A DNA stretch of 64,000 nt from contig NZ_ATLO01000007.1 in assembly GCF_000416235.1 (NCBI RefSeq), positions 124,001 through 188,000 on the forward strand, read 5' to 3'. The position numbers and the translations under genes are program-made. The notes beneath the pieces were generated by a model. The model worked only from the letters and a program-made list of their open reading frames with translations. It did not search any database and had not been told where the DNA came from. The DNA comes from Pseudomonas sp. CFII64 (lineage in GTDB: Bacteria; Pseudomonadota; Gammaproteobacteria; Pseudomonadales; Pseudomonadaceae). Shown piece by piece: positions 29,163-38,765 of the stretch (its first letter is position 1; every line of letters starts with the position of its first letter).

Positions 29163-29708
29163 CTACTTGGGTAGGCGCTGGTAACGCGCCACCTCAAGGA
29201 AAACATCTGAATTGGCCGGATCGTCAAGGTACCCGAACACGGTTTCAAGCGGGCTGGTGATCAATACACCGTCGCCCTTTTCGGTTTCCATCGTCTGCCC
29301 GTCGAGCAGCTTTTGCTCGGTCCACTGCCTGATGTGATCCAGATCCAGGTTGTAGACCACCAGTTCATCGCTTTCCGTCAGTTCAAACCCGGCAATCACG
29401 AAATTAGCCCCGTATTTGTCCGGCAGACCCGCCGACAGGTACCAGCGGCTGCCGTGTCGCGCCACGGTAAACGCGTATTCATCGCGATTCTTGCGGTCAC
29501 CTTTACGATAGCTGGTGGCCTTGTATTCATTGTTGCCAGCGCGCTTGATCTCCAGTTCAAGGGGTTCGCCCCAGGCGTTCTTGCTGGTCCAGGTCCCCAG
29601 CAACTGCGCGGGCGCGGCGTCATGGGCGGGGATCGGTTCCTTGAAGGTCACCAGACAGCCGCTGAGCAGCAGAAACGACAACACTATGACCAGACGCCAG
29701 GCGTTCAT
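29163..29708 (-). CDS. Lipoprotein of unknown function
   Basis: A protein of 181 residues with a short lipoprotein signal ending LLLSGC. The mature part starts with a GTWTSKNAWGEPLELEI strand typical of small lipocalin-like or YfaZ-like beta domains, but no family can be named. The ATG at 29708 is chosen because GGGAG precedes it by six bases. Same strand as its neighbours, with 57 bases to the next gene. Confidence 0.75.
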   Translation of the reverse strand: MNAWRLVIVLSFLLLSGCLVTFKEPIPAHDAAPAQLLGTWTSKNAWGEPLELEIKRAGNNEYKATSYRKGDRKNRDEYAFTVARHGSRWYLSAGLPDKYGANFVIAGFELTESDELVVYNLDLDHIRQWTEQKLLDGQTMETEKGDGVLITSPLETVFGYLDDPANSDVFLEVARYQRLPK

Positions 29709-29730
29709 GGGTTGCTCCCGAAAGGGCATG

Positions 29731-30462
29731 TCACTCGCCAGCAGGATTCGCTGTTCCCAGCACCAGATGCATCTGGCGAGTCAGAATACCGAGGTTTTCT
29801 TTGTCCGCGTCGGGCTGCGGGCCGTGCAATAGAGCTTGATACTCCATCCGGCACATTACCCCCGTCAACACTTGAGCATCCTGAAGGGGCTGCGCAGAGC
29901 CCATGACCTGCAAAAACTGACAGGTGCCTTGCAGCAGAATTTCCTGATGCGCGCTGACCAGACGGGCCAGACGCGGGTTGATCAAGGCTTCGTGGTGGAA
30001 GGCATGTTCGGCGATCAGAAAGTCGCGCCGGGTCAGCAATTGATGACGGATGTACTCCATGGCCATGCCGGCGATCTCATCGGCCAGGCGTGAACGCGCG
30101 GCGGCCGAGCCATCGTTGCGGGCAAGCATGTCGCGCAGGACGACTTCAGTGTTTTCCCAGAGCCTGGCCATATACGCCGCGCTGCGCTCGACGTATTGGG
30201 AGAAGGCATCGGTGAGCAGGTCATCGATGTCCTTGAAATAGTAGGTGGTCGCCGAAAGCGGCACGCTGGCCTCAGCCGCAACCGCCCGGTGCCGCACCCC
30301 ACGCACACCATCGCGCACCACAATGCGCATGGCCGCGTCGAGAATCTGCTGGCGACGCTGCTCGCTGCCCTCCCGACTAGCCTTGCGGCCACGGTACTCG
30401 ACACTCTTCGCCACGGCGGTGGCGGCTCCTGCAGCTCCATTTTGCGCGATGAAACGGGTCAC
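29731..30462 (-). CDS. TetR-family transcriptional regulator
   Basis: A protein of 243 residues with GTG start at 30462, preceded by AAAGGA. After a 35-residue basic N-terminal extension comes a TetR DNA-binding domain (RRQQILDAAMRIVVRDG, then SVPLSATTYYFKDIDDLL). The C-terminal domain is helical. It lies 22 bases upstream of the lipoprotein gene and could regulate it. The ligand is unknown. Confidence 0.85.
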   Translation of the reverse strand: MTRFIAQNGAAGAATAVAKSVEYRGRKASREGSEQRRQQILDAAMRIVVRDGVRGVRHRAVAAEASVPLSATTYYFKDIDDLLTDAFSQYVERSAAYMARLWENTEVVLRDMLARNDGSAAARSRLADEIAGMAMEYIRHQLLTRRDFLIAEHAFHHEALINPRLARLVSAHQEILLQGTCQFLQVMGSAQPLQDAQVLTGVMCRMEYQALLHGPQPDADKENLGILTRQMHLVLGTANPAGE

Positions 30463-30507
30463 GATGGGGTTCCTTTGATAAATACATCCGCAGCCTTAGG
30501 AGCGGCC

Positions 30508-30575
30508 GTAGGAGCGACTTTAGTCGCGAGCGCTTCAACTGCCCTCCCTGCCCTCCCGGCTAAAGCCGGTCCTAC
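30508..30575. repeat. REPIN-like pair (GTAGGAGCGACTTTAG / GTAGGACCGGCTTTAG)
   Basis: A direct element at 30508-30530 and an inverted element at 30552-30575, heads outward. Shorter REP-tail fragments (CAGCCGGTCCTACAGC, CTCGCTCCAACGGG) continue to about 30619. It sits between the TetR gene start and the lysS terminator. A sister pair is at 44739-44798. Confidence 0.8.
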
Positions 30576-30644
30576 AGCAATCCTCAGCCGGTCCTACAGC
30601 GATCCTCGCTCCAACGGGATAGCGGCTTAACCACCTGTAAGGCA

Positions 30645-30672
30645 TAAAAAAGCCGCCCATCAAAGGCGGCTT
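30645..30672 (-). terminator. Terminator of the prfB-lysS unit
   Basis: AAGCCGCC and GGCGGCTT pair around a seven-base loop. The minus-strand transcript continues in a U-run (AAAAA at 30645-30649 on the plus strand). It lies 13 bases after the lysS stop. Confidence 0.9.
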
Positions 30673-30685
30673 GTTTTCACGACAT

Positions 30686-32188
30686 CTACGCTTGCGGGCG
30701 CATGTGCGGGAAGAGGATCACGTCGCGGATCGACGGAGCGTTGGTGAGCAGCATCACCAGCCGGTCAATGCCGATACCTTCACCGGCGGTTGGCGGCATG
30801 CCGTATTCCAGGGCGCGAACAAAGTCAGCGTCGTAGTGCATGGCTTCGTCGTCACCGGCGTCCTTGTCGGCTACCTGAGCCATGAAGCGCTCGGCCTGGT
30901 CTTCCGCGTCGTTCAACTCGGAATAGGCGTTGGCGATTTCACGACCACCGATGAACAGCTCGAAGCGGTCAGTGACGTTCGGGTTGTCGTCGTTGCGGCG
31001 CGCCAGCGGCGACACTTCGAACGGGTACTGAGTGATGAAGTGCGGCTGCTCAAGCTTGTGCTCGACCAGCTCTTCGAAAATCATCACCTGCAACTTACCC
31101 AGGCCTTCGAAACCCAGCACCTTGGCGCCGGCTTTCTTGGCGATGGCCCGCGCCTTGTCGATGTCTTCGAGATCGGCAGCGGTCAGTTCCGGATTGTATT
31201 TGAGGATCGAATCGAACACCGACAGGCGCACGAACGGTTCGCCGAAATGGAACACCTTGTCGCCGTAAGGCACGTCGGTGCTGCCCAGAACCAGTTGCGC
31301 CAGCTCGCGGAACAGTTCCTCGGTGAGGTCCATGTTGTCTTTGTAGTCCGCGTACGCCTGATAGAACTCAAGCATCGTGAATTCCGGGTTGTGACGGGTC
31401 GAGACGCCTTCGTTGCGGAAGTTGCGGTTGATCTCGAACACCTTCTCGAAGCCACCGACCACCAGACGCTTGAGGTACAGCTCAGGCGCGATGCGCAGGA
31501 ACATGTCCATGTCCAGCGCGTTGTGGTGCGTCTCGAACGGCTTGGCGGCGGCGCCACCCGGAATGGTCTGCAGCATCGGCGTTTCGACTTCGAGGAAGTC
31601 GCGCTTCATCAGGAAGCTGCGGATGTGCGCGATGACTTGCGAACGCACGCGGAACGTCTGACGCACGTCGTCATTGACGATCAGGTCGACATAACGCTGG
31701 CGATAGCGGGTTTCGGTGTCGGTCAGGCCGTGGTGCTTGTCCGGCAGCGGACGCAGCGACTTGGTCAGCAGGCGCACGTGGGTCATTTCGACATACAGGT
31801 CGCCCTTGCCGGAACGCGCCAGGGTGCCTTCGGCGGCAATGATATCGCCCAGGTCCCAGGTCTTGACGGCGGCCAGGGTTTCTTCGGACAGGGTCTTGCG
31901 GTTGACGTAGACCTGGATGCGCCCGGACATGTCCTGGATCACCATGAACGAACCGCGATTGAGCATGAGACGACCGGCAACCTTGACCGGGATTGCCGCT
32001 TCAGCCAGTTCTTCCTTGGTCTTGTCGGCGTATCGCTTCTGCAAATCTTCGCAGTAGCTGTCACGGCGGAAGTCGTTCGGGAAGGCCTGACCCTTGGCGC
32101 GCTCGGCAGCAAGCTTTTCCTTGCGCAGGGCGATCAGGGTGTTTTCTTCCTGTTGCAGGGCTTGCGGGTCGAGTTGTTGGTCGCTCAT
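30686..32188 (-). CDS. lysS: Lysyl-tRNA synthetase, class II
   Basis: A protein of 500 residues that charges tRNA-Lys. An N-terminal OB-fold anticodon domain (about 60-170) is followed by the class II core, with motif 2 [16 protein letters not shown] and motif 3 [14 protein letters not shown]. The ATG at 32188 (MSDQQLDP) is the normal start; the open frame continuing upstream to 32254 is not coding. It follows prfB by 97 bases, the usual prfB-lysS pair. Confidence 0.97.
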   Translation of the reverse strand: MSDQQLDPQALQQEENTLIALRKEKLAAERAKGQAFPNDFRRDSYCEDLQKRYADKTKEELAEAAIPVKVAGRLMLNRGSFMVIQDMSGRIQVYVNRKTLSEETLAAVKTWDLGDIIAAEGTLARSGKGDLYVEMTHVRLLTKSLRPLPDKHHGLTDTETRYRQRYVDLIVNDDVRQTFRVRSQVIAHIRSFLMKRDFLEVETPMLQTIPGGAAAKPFETHHNALDMDMFLRIAPELYLKRLVVGGFEKVFEINRNFRNEGVSTRHNPEFTMLEFYQAYADYKDNMDLTEELFRELAQLVLGSTDVPYGDKVFHFGEPFVRLSVFDSILKYNPELTAADLEDIDKARAIAKKAGAKVLGFEGLGKLQVMIFEELVEHKLEQPHFITQYPFEVSPLARRNDDNPNVTDRFELFIGGREIANAYSELNDAEDQAERFMAQVADKDAGDDEAMHYDADFVRALEYGMPPTAGEGIGIDRLVMLLTNAPSIRDVILFPHMRPQA

Positions 32189-32285
32189 GTCTTTAGATAT
32201 TCCATCACAGGTTCGTTGTCCCCCGCCTGCGGCAGGGGATCGCGGGCAAGCCACACACCGGCAGGGCCGGGCCGGCTGCGCGTGG

Positions 32286-33381
32286 TTACAGCCCTTGCTT
32301 GAGGCTTGCGATCAGGTATTCGTCGATGTCGCCGTCGAGCACCTTGTCGCAGTCGCTGCGTTCGATGTTGGTACGCAGATCCTTGATCCGCGAGGCATCG
32401 AGCACGTACGAGCGGATCTGGTGACCCCAGCCGATGTCGGACTTGGTGTCTTCCACGGCCTGGGAAGCGGCATTGCGCTTCTGGATTTCCTGTTCGTACA
32501 GACGCGCGCGCAACATTTTCATCGCGGTGTCTTTGTTGGCGTGCTGGGAACGTTCGTTCTGGCAGCTGACCACAGTGTTGGTTGGAACGTGGGTGATACG
32601 AACCGCCGAGTCGGTGGTGTTTACGTGCTGACCACCGGCGCCCGAGGAGCGGTATGTGTCGATGCGCAGGTCCGACGGATTGATGTCGATTTCGATGTTG
32701 TCATCGATTTCCGGCGAAACGAACACCGCCGAGAACGAGGTGTGGCGACGGTTGCCGGAGTCGAACGGGCTTTTGCGCACCAGACGATGCACGCCAATCT
32801 CGGTCTTGAGCCAGCCAAAAGCGTATTCGCCCTTGATGTGGACCGTGGCGCCCTTGATACCGGCGACTTCACCGGCCGACAGCTCCATGATGATCGCTTC
32901 GAAGCCGCGCTTGTCAGCCCAGCGCAGGTACATGCGCAGCAGGATGTTGGCCCAGTCCTGCGCTTCAGTCCCGCCGGAACCGGCCTGGATATCGAGGTAA
33001 GCGTTGTTCTGGTCCATGTCGCCACTGAACATGCGACGGAATTCCAGCTTCTCCAGCGACTCGCGCAGACGCTCGACTTCAGCGGCAACGTCATCGACGG
33101 CGGCCTGGTCTTCTTCTTCGGCGGACATCAGCAGCAGGTCTTTGGCGTCGACCAGCCCGGTGGACATTTCGTCCAGGGTGTCGACGATCTGCGAGAGCAA
33201 GGCGCGCTCGCGGCCCAGGCTCTGGGCGTATTCGGGTTTGTTCCAGACGTTAGGATCTTCGAGCTCGCGGTTTACTTCGGTCAGACGATCATGTTTGTGA
33301 TCGTAGTCAAAGATACCCCCGAATGGTTTCGGAGCGCTCGGACAGGTCCTTGATGCTGTTTAGGATCGGGTTGATTTCCAT
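32286..33381 (-). CDS. prfB: Peptide chain release factor 2, with programmed +1 frameshift
   Basis: RF2 ends translation at UGA and UAA. The gene opens with ATG at 33381 and runs 24 codons to an in-frame TGA (33309-33307). A +1 shift on CTT TGA C then continues to 32286 for a total of 364 residues. The GGQ peptidyl-hydrolysis motif is in [12 protein letters not shown] and the stop-codon recognition tripeptide is in RKSPFDSG. An annotation starting at 33200 would truncate the protein. Confidence 0.97.
33306..33320 (-). promoter_or_regulatory. RF2 autoregulatory frameshift signal
   Basis: On the minus strand: a Shine-Dalgarno-like GGGGG (33320-33316), TAT, CTT, then TGA C. The spacing equals the E. 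coli prfB site (AGGGGGTATCTTTGAC), with C in place of the first A. Low RF2 lets the ribosome slip on CUU and make more RF2. Confidence 0.95.
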
Positions 33382-33483
33382 GGTAGGCAGCACTCGCAGG
33401 CGAAATTTTCAAAGCCGGCGAGTATACACCGCTGTTGGCCCGGAAGGCAGCCCGTTGGGCAGTGGATTCAGCTGACGCGATGC

Positions 33484-33631
33484 AATTCCCGAATCGCGTG
33501 GCAGCAGCCGCATCTTCAGTGCGGCTTGCTCCGGTTTCGCCCTGACGGTCGAGTCCTTTGTTTCGGCAAAGGACGAAACCATTCTGCGCTGACGTACGGC
33601 CCCTGCTTCGCAGGGGTTCCTTCGCTCCAAC
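33484..33631 (-). repeat. Dispersed ~148-bp structured repeat, copy 1
   Basis: Read on the minus strand it starts GAGCGAAGGAACC. It holds three hairpins: CCCCTGC-GAA-GCAGGGG (33600-33616), GTCCTTTG/CAAAGGAC (33553-33574) and AGCCGCA/TGCGGCT (33506-33526). It aligns along its length with copy 2 at 49351-49498. It fills most of the gap between prfB and the wspR stop (33635). Confidence 0.75.
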
Positions 33632-33634
33632 AGG

Positions 33635-34639
33635 TTACCCCACCGAAACCTGATTACGCCCATTGTTCTTGGCGGCATACAGGCCCTGGTCGGCTTCCTG
33701 GATCAATTGCCGGCTATTGCTGCCCACCGGCGGGATCATGGTCGCCACGCCGATGCTGACGGTCAGGCCCGAACCCGGCGCCGGAGCGATGTGCGGGATG
33801 TTCATGCCGGCCACGGTCATGCGCAGCTTTTCGGCCAGCAAGCGCGCGCCGCCGGGGGAGGTGTTGGGCAGTACCAGGGCAAACTCTTCGCCGCCGTAGC
33901 GCGCCGGCAGGTCCGACGGGCGTGCGCAGCTGGCGCGAATCGCCTTGGCGACCTGACGCAGCGCTTCGTCGCCCTCCAGGTGCCCGAAGTTGTCGTTGTA
34001 GGCCTTGAAATAGTCCACATCGATCATCATCAGCGACAACTGCGACTGCTCACGGATCGCACGCCGCCACTCCAGCTCCAGGTATTCATCGAAATGACGG
34101 CGGTTGGACAACCCGGTCAAACCGTCGGAGTTCATCAGGCGCTGCAGCACCAGATTGGTGTCGAGCAGCTGTTGCTGGCTGACGCGCAAGGCGCGGTAGG
34201 CCTCGTCACGTTGCAGCAGCGTCATGTAGGACCGCGAGTGATAGCGGATACGCGCCACCAGTTCGATGTTGTCCGGCAGCTTGACCAGGTAATCGTTGGC
34301 ACCGGCGGCGAACGCCGCACTCTTGATCAACGGGTCTTCCTTGGTGGAGAGCACGATGATCGGGATGTCTTTGGTCTGCGGATTGTTGCGGTATTCGCGC
34401 ACCAGCGTCAGGCCGTCCAGCCCTGGCATCACCAGGTCCTGGAGAATCACCGTCGGCTTGATCTGAACGGCCTGGGCGATGGCCTGGTGCGGATCGGCAC
34501 AAAAATGAAAGTCGATGTTTTCTTCATTGGCCAGCCCGCGACGTACCGCTTCGCCGATCATCGCCTGATCATCGACCAGCAATACCATTGCAGCGTTTTC
34601 ATCTGAGGACTTGAAATTGCCCATCTGCAGGTCATTCAT
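33635..34639 (-). CDS. wspR: WspR response regulator, diguanylate cyclase
   Basis: The output of the Wsp surface-sensing system. It makes c-di-GMP when phosphorylated by WspE. The receiver domain has D68 in [13 protein letters not shown], a helical linker follows, and the GGDEF domain has active-site GGEEF at 249-253. The product-inhibition site RPSD (240-243) is intact, so feedback control is expected. The ATG at 34639 follows CAGGAG; an upstream in-frame start at 34657 is unlikely. Length 334, close to PAO1 WspR. Last gene of the operon. Confidence 0.96.
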   Translation of the reverse strand: MNDLQMGNFKSSDENAAMVLLVDDQAMIGEAVRRGLANEENIDFHFCADPHQAIAQAVQIKPTVILQDLVMPGLDGLTLVREYRNNPQTKDIPIIVLSTKEDPLIKSAAFAAGANDYLVKLPDNIELVARIRYHSRSYMTLLQRDEAYRALRVSQQQLLDTNLVLQRLMNSDGLTGLSNRRHFDEYLELEWRRAIREQSQLSLMMIDVDYFKAYNDNFGHLEGDEALRQVAKAIRASCARPSDLPARYGGEEFALVLPNTSPGGARLLAEKLRMTVAGMNIPHIAPAPGSGLTVSIGVATMIPPVGSNSRQLIQEADQGLYAAKNNGRNQVSVG

Positions 34640-34684
34640 TGGGGAACTCCTGAGCACCAGGTGGCAGTGGATTCAACGGAGGCG

Positions 34685-35695
34685 TCATTGGATAAACACC
34701 TCTGTCAAGCGAGGCGCAATGGTGTGCAGCGGTCGGATCTCGACGGCTGCATCAATGGCGGCGGCAGCCTTGGGCATGCCATAAACCGCACAGGACTGCT
34801 GATCCTGCGCGATGGTCAGATAACCTTGCTGGCGCATTAACTTGAGTCCCTGGGCGCCGTCTCGTCCCATTCCAGTCAATAAAACCCCCACTGCGTCGCC
34901 GTTCCAGTAGCGGGCAACACTTTCGAAAAACACGTCGATCGAGGGCCGATAGATCTCGTTGACCGGCTCGGCGGTGTAGCCCAGCGTGCCGTTTTTCAAC
35001 AGGCGAATATGGTGATTGGTGCCCGCCAGAAGAACCGTGCCACTGCACGGTGGTTCGCCTTCCCTGGCCAGGCGCACCGGCAAGCCGGAAGCGCTGCTCA
35101 ACCATTCGGCCATGCCTGCGGCGAACACCTGATCCACGTGCTGCACCAGCACGATGGCCGCCGGGAAATTCACCGGAAGGCCCTTCAAGAGGATTTCCAG
35201 AGCAGCCGGACCGCCTGCCGAAGAGCCGATGGCGACCAGGCCGCGTCGCTGCACGGCCGCGCGGATCGGGGTCGCGGCGGCGGGTTCACGCGTGCCGCGC
35301 TGCCCGATCAACCAGCCGATATTGAGAATCTTGCGCAGCAAGGGCGCGGCGGCTTCCTTGGGGTTGCTGCCGCCAATGGCTGGCGTGTCCACCACGTCCA
35401 GCGCACCGTGGCCCATGGCCTCGAATACGCGGTGCACGTTCTGTTCACGATCCACGGTGACCACGACAATGGCGCAAGGTGTCGCCGCCATGATCTGACG
35501 CGTCGCCTCCACGCCATCCATCACCGGCATGATCAGATCCATCAGGATCAGGTCCGGTGTCAGCTCGGCACAGCGCCGCACCGCTTCGGCGCCGTCGGAC
35601 GCCACCCAGACCACTTGATGCGCAGGCTCGAAGGCCAGCGCGCGACGCAACGCCTCGATAGCCAGCGGCATGTCGTTGACGATTGCAATTTTCAT
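34685..35695 (-). CDS. wspF: WspF, CheB-like protein methylesterase
   Basis: Removes methyl groups from the WspA receptor and so damps signalling; loss-of-function mutations in wspF give constitutive c-di-GMP and wrinkly colonies in pseudomonads. The receiver phospho-acceptor is D53 (LILMDLIMP). The CheB catalytic triad is visible: Ser in AIGSSAGGP (158/159), H186 in VQHVD and D279 in GMGRDGA. All appear intact in its 336 residues. It overlaps wspE by four bases and precedes wspR by 45. Confidence 0.96.
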   Translation of the reverse strand: MKIAIVNDMPLAIEALRRALAFEPAHQVVWVASDGAEAVRRCAELTPDLILMDLIMPVMDGVEATRQIMAATPCAIVVVTVDREQNVHRVFEAMGHGALDVVDTPAIGGSNPKEAAAPLLRKILNIGWLIGQRGTREPAAATPIRAAVQRRGLVAIGSSAGGPAALEILLKGLPVNFPAAIVLVQHVDQVFAAGMAEWLSSASGLPVRLAREGEPPCSGTVLLAGTNHHIRLLKNGTLGYTAEPVNEIYRPSIDVFFESVARYWNGDAVGVLLTGMGRDGAQGLKLMRQQGYLTIAQDQQSCAVYGMPKAAAAIDAAVEIRPLHTIAPRLTEVFIQ

Positions 35696-38079
35696 CCGTG
35701 AGCATCCCCGATCAATTCGGCAACGGCATCGAGCAGCGCGTCGTCATGGAAACTGGCCTTGGCCAGGTAATAATCCGCGCCGGCATCCAGGCCACGACGC
35801 CGATCTTCTTCGCGATCCTTGTACGAAACCACCATCACCGGCAGCGACTGCAGACGCGTGTCCCGGCGCAACAGCGTGACCAGTTCGATGCCGTCCATGC
35901 GCGGCATGTCGATGTCAGTAATCAACAAGTCAAAATCTTCGGCACGCAAGGCATTCCAGCCGTCCATGCCGTCCACGGCAACCACGACTTCATAGCCGCG
36001 ATTGACCAGCAATTTGCGCTCCAGCTCGCGCACCGTCAGCGAGTCATCGACCACCAGCACGCGCTTGCGAGTGACTGCGTCGACCTGGCGATTGCGCCTG
36101 TCGATACGTTCCAGACGCCCGGTATTCAGCAGTTTCTCCACCGAGCGCAGCATGTCTTCGACATCGATGATCAGCACCGCCGAACCATCATCGAGCAATG
36201 CGCCGGCCGAGATGTCCTGAACCTTGCCCAGGCGCGGATCCAGGGGCAAAACCACCAGCGTGCGCTCGCCGATGAAGCGCTCCACCGCCACGCCATACAC
36301 GGCGTCACGTTCGCGGATCACCACCACCTTGAGCACGCCATCGGTGTTTTGCCCGGAAGGACGTTGCAGCAATTGACTGGCGGCAACCAGCCCCACATGC
36401 CGACCTTCGTGCCAGAAATGCTGGCGGCCTTCGAGCTGGATGATTTCATCGGACGCCACGTCGCTCATGCGTTCGATGTGCGCCAGCGGGAAGGCGTAGG
36501 CTTCGCCGCCCACTTCCACGACCAGACTGCGCACCACCGAAAGGGTCAGGGGCATTTCCAGCAGGAAGCGACTGCCCTGCCCCGCGACCTGTTCGAGACC
36601 GACTCCGCCGTGCAACTGGCGCACCATGTCCTGCACCGCATCGAGTCCGACGCCGCGACCGGAAATTTCAGTGACCTTGTCGCGCATGCTGAAACCCGGC
36701 AGAAACAGGAAGCTCAACAACTCTTCCTCGCTCAACTGCGCGGCGGTTTCAGCGGGCGACAACTGCCGCTTGACGATATTGCTACGCAGCTTGTCCAGGT
36801 CGACGCCATTGCCGTCGTCACTCAGTTCAACCAGCAGTTGACCGGCCTGATGCGAGGCCTTGAGCCGGATCAGCCCCTCGGCCGGCTTGCCCGCCGCGAT
36901 ACGCTCTTGCGGCAGCTCAATGCCATGGTCCACGGCATTGCGCAGCAAATGGGTCAGCGGCGCTTCAAGTTTTTCCAGCACATCGCGGTCAACCTGGGTT
37001 TTCTCGCCTTCGATTTCCAGGCGTACCTGCTTGCCCAGTTCGCGGCCCAGATCACGGACCATCCGCGCCTGACCCGTCAATACGTCGGCAAACGGCCGCA
37101 TGCGACAGGCCAGCGCCATGTCATACAGCTGCTGGGAACGCTGCGCCGCCAGCCAGCCAAACTCATCCAGCTCGGCAGTCTGGTGAATCAGCATCTGTTG
37201 CGCCTCGGCCAACAAGCGACGCGCTTCGTGCAGGGTTTTCTGGGCCTCGGGCGCCATGCCGGTTTCGCCGAACCCGGCTTCAAGGTCATCCAGCGCGCGC
37301 AGACTGTTGCCTTGCAGACGCTTGAGGCGTTGCATATTGGTCAGAAACGGCTTGAGGCGCTGCGTCTCGACCAGGGATTTACTGGACATGTCCAGCAAGC
37401 CATTCAAACGCTCGGCAGTGACCCGCAAAACCCGCTCGCCACCTTCGCTGGCCCGGCGGTTGCGGCGCGGCGCGGCGGTGGTGGGTTGCGCTTCGGCCTG
37501 AGCAGGCAAGGCTTCGGGCAGCAGATTCGCAGCAGGCGACGCAGGATCCGCGCTCGCCACGCTCGACGGGGCAGCGGCGCCGGCAGGCGCAGCTTCTGCC
37601 AATAGCATGGCGTTGGTCAGCAACGCCAAGTCGGCAGCAGACTCGGTCGCGGCTGACATTAAGGTCGCGCCGCGCAACATGCCCGCACCCTGTTTCAGCA
37701 AGGTGTTCATCCGCACCACATAGGTATCGATGTCGGCTTGTGCGATGTTGCTCGCGCCGGGCGTGGCGATACGCATCAGCAAGTCTGTGCCCTGCAACAA
37801 AGCGTCGATATGCTCGGGCTGCAAGTGCAGGCGACCTTCCTGGGCGCTGACCAGGCAGTCTTCCATGACGTGGGAAACACTGACGCCGAACTCGACTCCG
37901 ACGATGCGTGCCGCGCCCTTGAGCGAGTGGGCGGCACGCATGCAGGATTCCAGATACTCGGCCTGGGTCGGATTGCGTTCAAGGGCCAGCAGCCCGGCGC
38001 TCAAGACCTGGGTCTGGGCCTCGGCTTCCAGAGTAAACAGCTCGAACAGCGAAGCGTCGCGCATTTGATCCGGGGTCAT
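35692..38079 (-). CDS. wspE: WspE, hybrid CheA-type histidine kinase with receiver
   Basis: The kinase of the Wsp complex; it passes phosphate to WspR and WspF. An N-terminal Hpt domain has H51 in AAHSLKGAARIV. A long Ala/Pro linker follows (about 150-215), then dimerisation and HATPase domains (NAVDHGIE, GRGVGLDAV), a CheW-like domain and a C-terminal receiver (ITDIDMPRMDG). Its 795 residues make it somewhat longer than I recall for PAO1, with the excess likely in the linker. ATGA overlap with wspD upstream and with wspF downstream. Confidence 0.95.
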   Translation of the reverse strand: MTPDQMRDASLFELFTLEAEAQTQVLSAGLLALERNPTQAEYLESCMRAAHSLKGAARIVGVEFGVSVSHVMEDCLVSAQEGRLHLQPEHIDALLQGTDLLMRIATPGASNIAQADIDTYVVRMNTLLKQGAGMLRGATLMSAATESAADLALLTNAMLLAEAAPAGAAAPSSVASADPASPAANLLPEALPAQAEAQPTTAAPRRNRRASEGGERVLRVTAERLNGLLDMSSKSLVETQRLKPFLTNMQRLKRLQGNSLRALDDLEAGFGETGMAPEAQKTLHEARRLLAEAQQMLIHQTAELDEFGWLAAQRSQQLYDMALACRMRPFADVLTGQARMVRDLGRELGKQVRLEIEGEKTQVDRDVLEKLEAPLTHLLRNAVDHGIELPQERIAAGKPAEGLIRLKASHQAGQLLVELSDDGNGVDLDKLRSNIVKRQLSPAETAAQLSEEELLSFLFLPGFSMRDKVTEISGRGVGLDAVQDMVRQLHGGVGLEQVAGQGSRFLLEMPLTLSVVRSLVVEVGGEAYAFPLAHIERMSDVASDEIIQLEGRQHFWHEGRHVGLVAASQLLQRPSGQNTDGVLKVVVIRERDAVYGVAVERFIGERTLVVLPLDPRLGKVQDISAGALLDDGSAVLIIDVEDMLRSVEKLLNTGRLERIDRRNRQVDAVTRKRVLVVDDSLTVRELERKLLVNRGYEVVVAVDGMDGWNALRAEDFDLLITDIDMPRMDGIELVTLLRRDTRLQSLPVMVVSYKDREEDRRRGLDAGADYYLAKASFHDDALLDAVAELIGDAHG

Positions 38080-38765
38080 GTCAGGCTCCGATTGATCGCC
38101 GAGATCAATTGCTCTTCATCGAGCAAGCGCAGGCTGTAGTTCTTCCACTGCAACACACCCCGGGTGAAGCGTGCGTTGGCGTGAGCGCCGGAGGCGGACG
38201 CCGAATCGAGCAGGGTTTCGTCCATGGCATGAATACCATCGACTTCATCCACCGGCACTACCACCGAACCGCCCTGGGCCGCGACGATCAGCATGCGCGG
38301 CATGATCCGTAACGAGTGCGCGAGGGCCGGCGCGGGATCCAGGCCCAGCAATTCCACCAGCGACAGACAGGCAACCAGCGCTCCGCGCACATTGGCGACG
38401 CCGAGCAACGCCCGGGAGCGCTGATGGGGTAACGAGTGAATCGCCTGCAATGGCGAGACTTCCACCAGGCAGCGCGTCGGCAACGCCAGCCACTCTTCGC
38501 CCAGGCGAAACACCAGAATCGAACGGGTCTTGATGTCGACGTGCATCTCGCTGGTCAGCGAGTAATCATGATCGTCACGGGTCAGGGCATAGCGGTCGAG
38601 CAGACGCGTGGCCGCTGCCGAATAAACCGGGCAGTTGCGGCAGTGAATATGCTCGACCAGCAACGGGCAGGAGCGGTCGCCGTGGATGCCGATGCGATTC
38701 CAGCAATCATCAATGGCTTGAGCGTCTTCGTGGGTAACACTCGCATAGCCGTAACTGCCGCTCAT
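38076..38765 (-). CDS. wspD: WspD, CheW-like coupling protein
   Basis: A protein of 229 residues with an N-terminal cysteine-bearing extension (CPLLVEHIHCRNCPVYS) and a CheW domain starting near residue 80 (SILVFRLGEEWLALPTRCLVEV). It couples the WspA receptor to the WspE kinase. It overlaps wspC upstream and wspE downstream by four bases each, so translation is coupled through the cluster. The CxxC-type N-terminus may bind a metal, which is speculation. Confidence 0.93.
   Translation of the reverse strand: MSGSYGYASVTHEDAQAIDDCWNRIGIHGDRSCPLLVEHIHCRNCPVYSAAATRLLDRYALTRDDHDYSLTSEMHVDIKTRSILVFRLGEEWLALPTRCLVEVSPLQAIHSLPHQRSRALLGVANVRGALVACLSLVELLGLDPAPALAHSLRIMPRMLIVAAQGGSVVVPVDEVDGIHAMDETLLDSASASGAHANARFTRGVLQWKNYSLRLLDEEQLISAINRSLT

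Noticed and set aside
32189..32285. Extra gene or attenuator between prfB and lysS
   Set aside because: The 97-bp gap has a GGGCAAGC-type REP fragment and GC-rich inverted segments but no clear terminator or reading frame.
35683..37605. 640-codon open frame on the plus strand opposite wspE
   Set aside because: Wholly antisense to a well-supported kinase gene; long antisense frames are expected in GC-rich DNA. Its His/Gln-rich composition is typical of a complement-strand shadow. The same applies to 1324-3066, 11954-13492, 18315-19334, 21872-23248, 30671-32302, 43501-44553 and 62617-63924.
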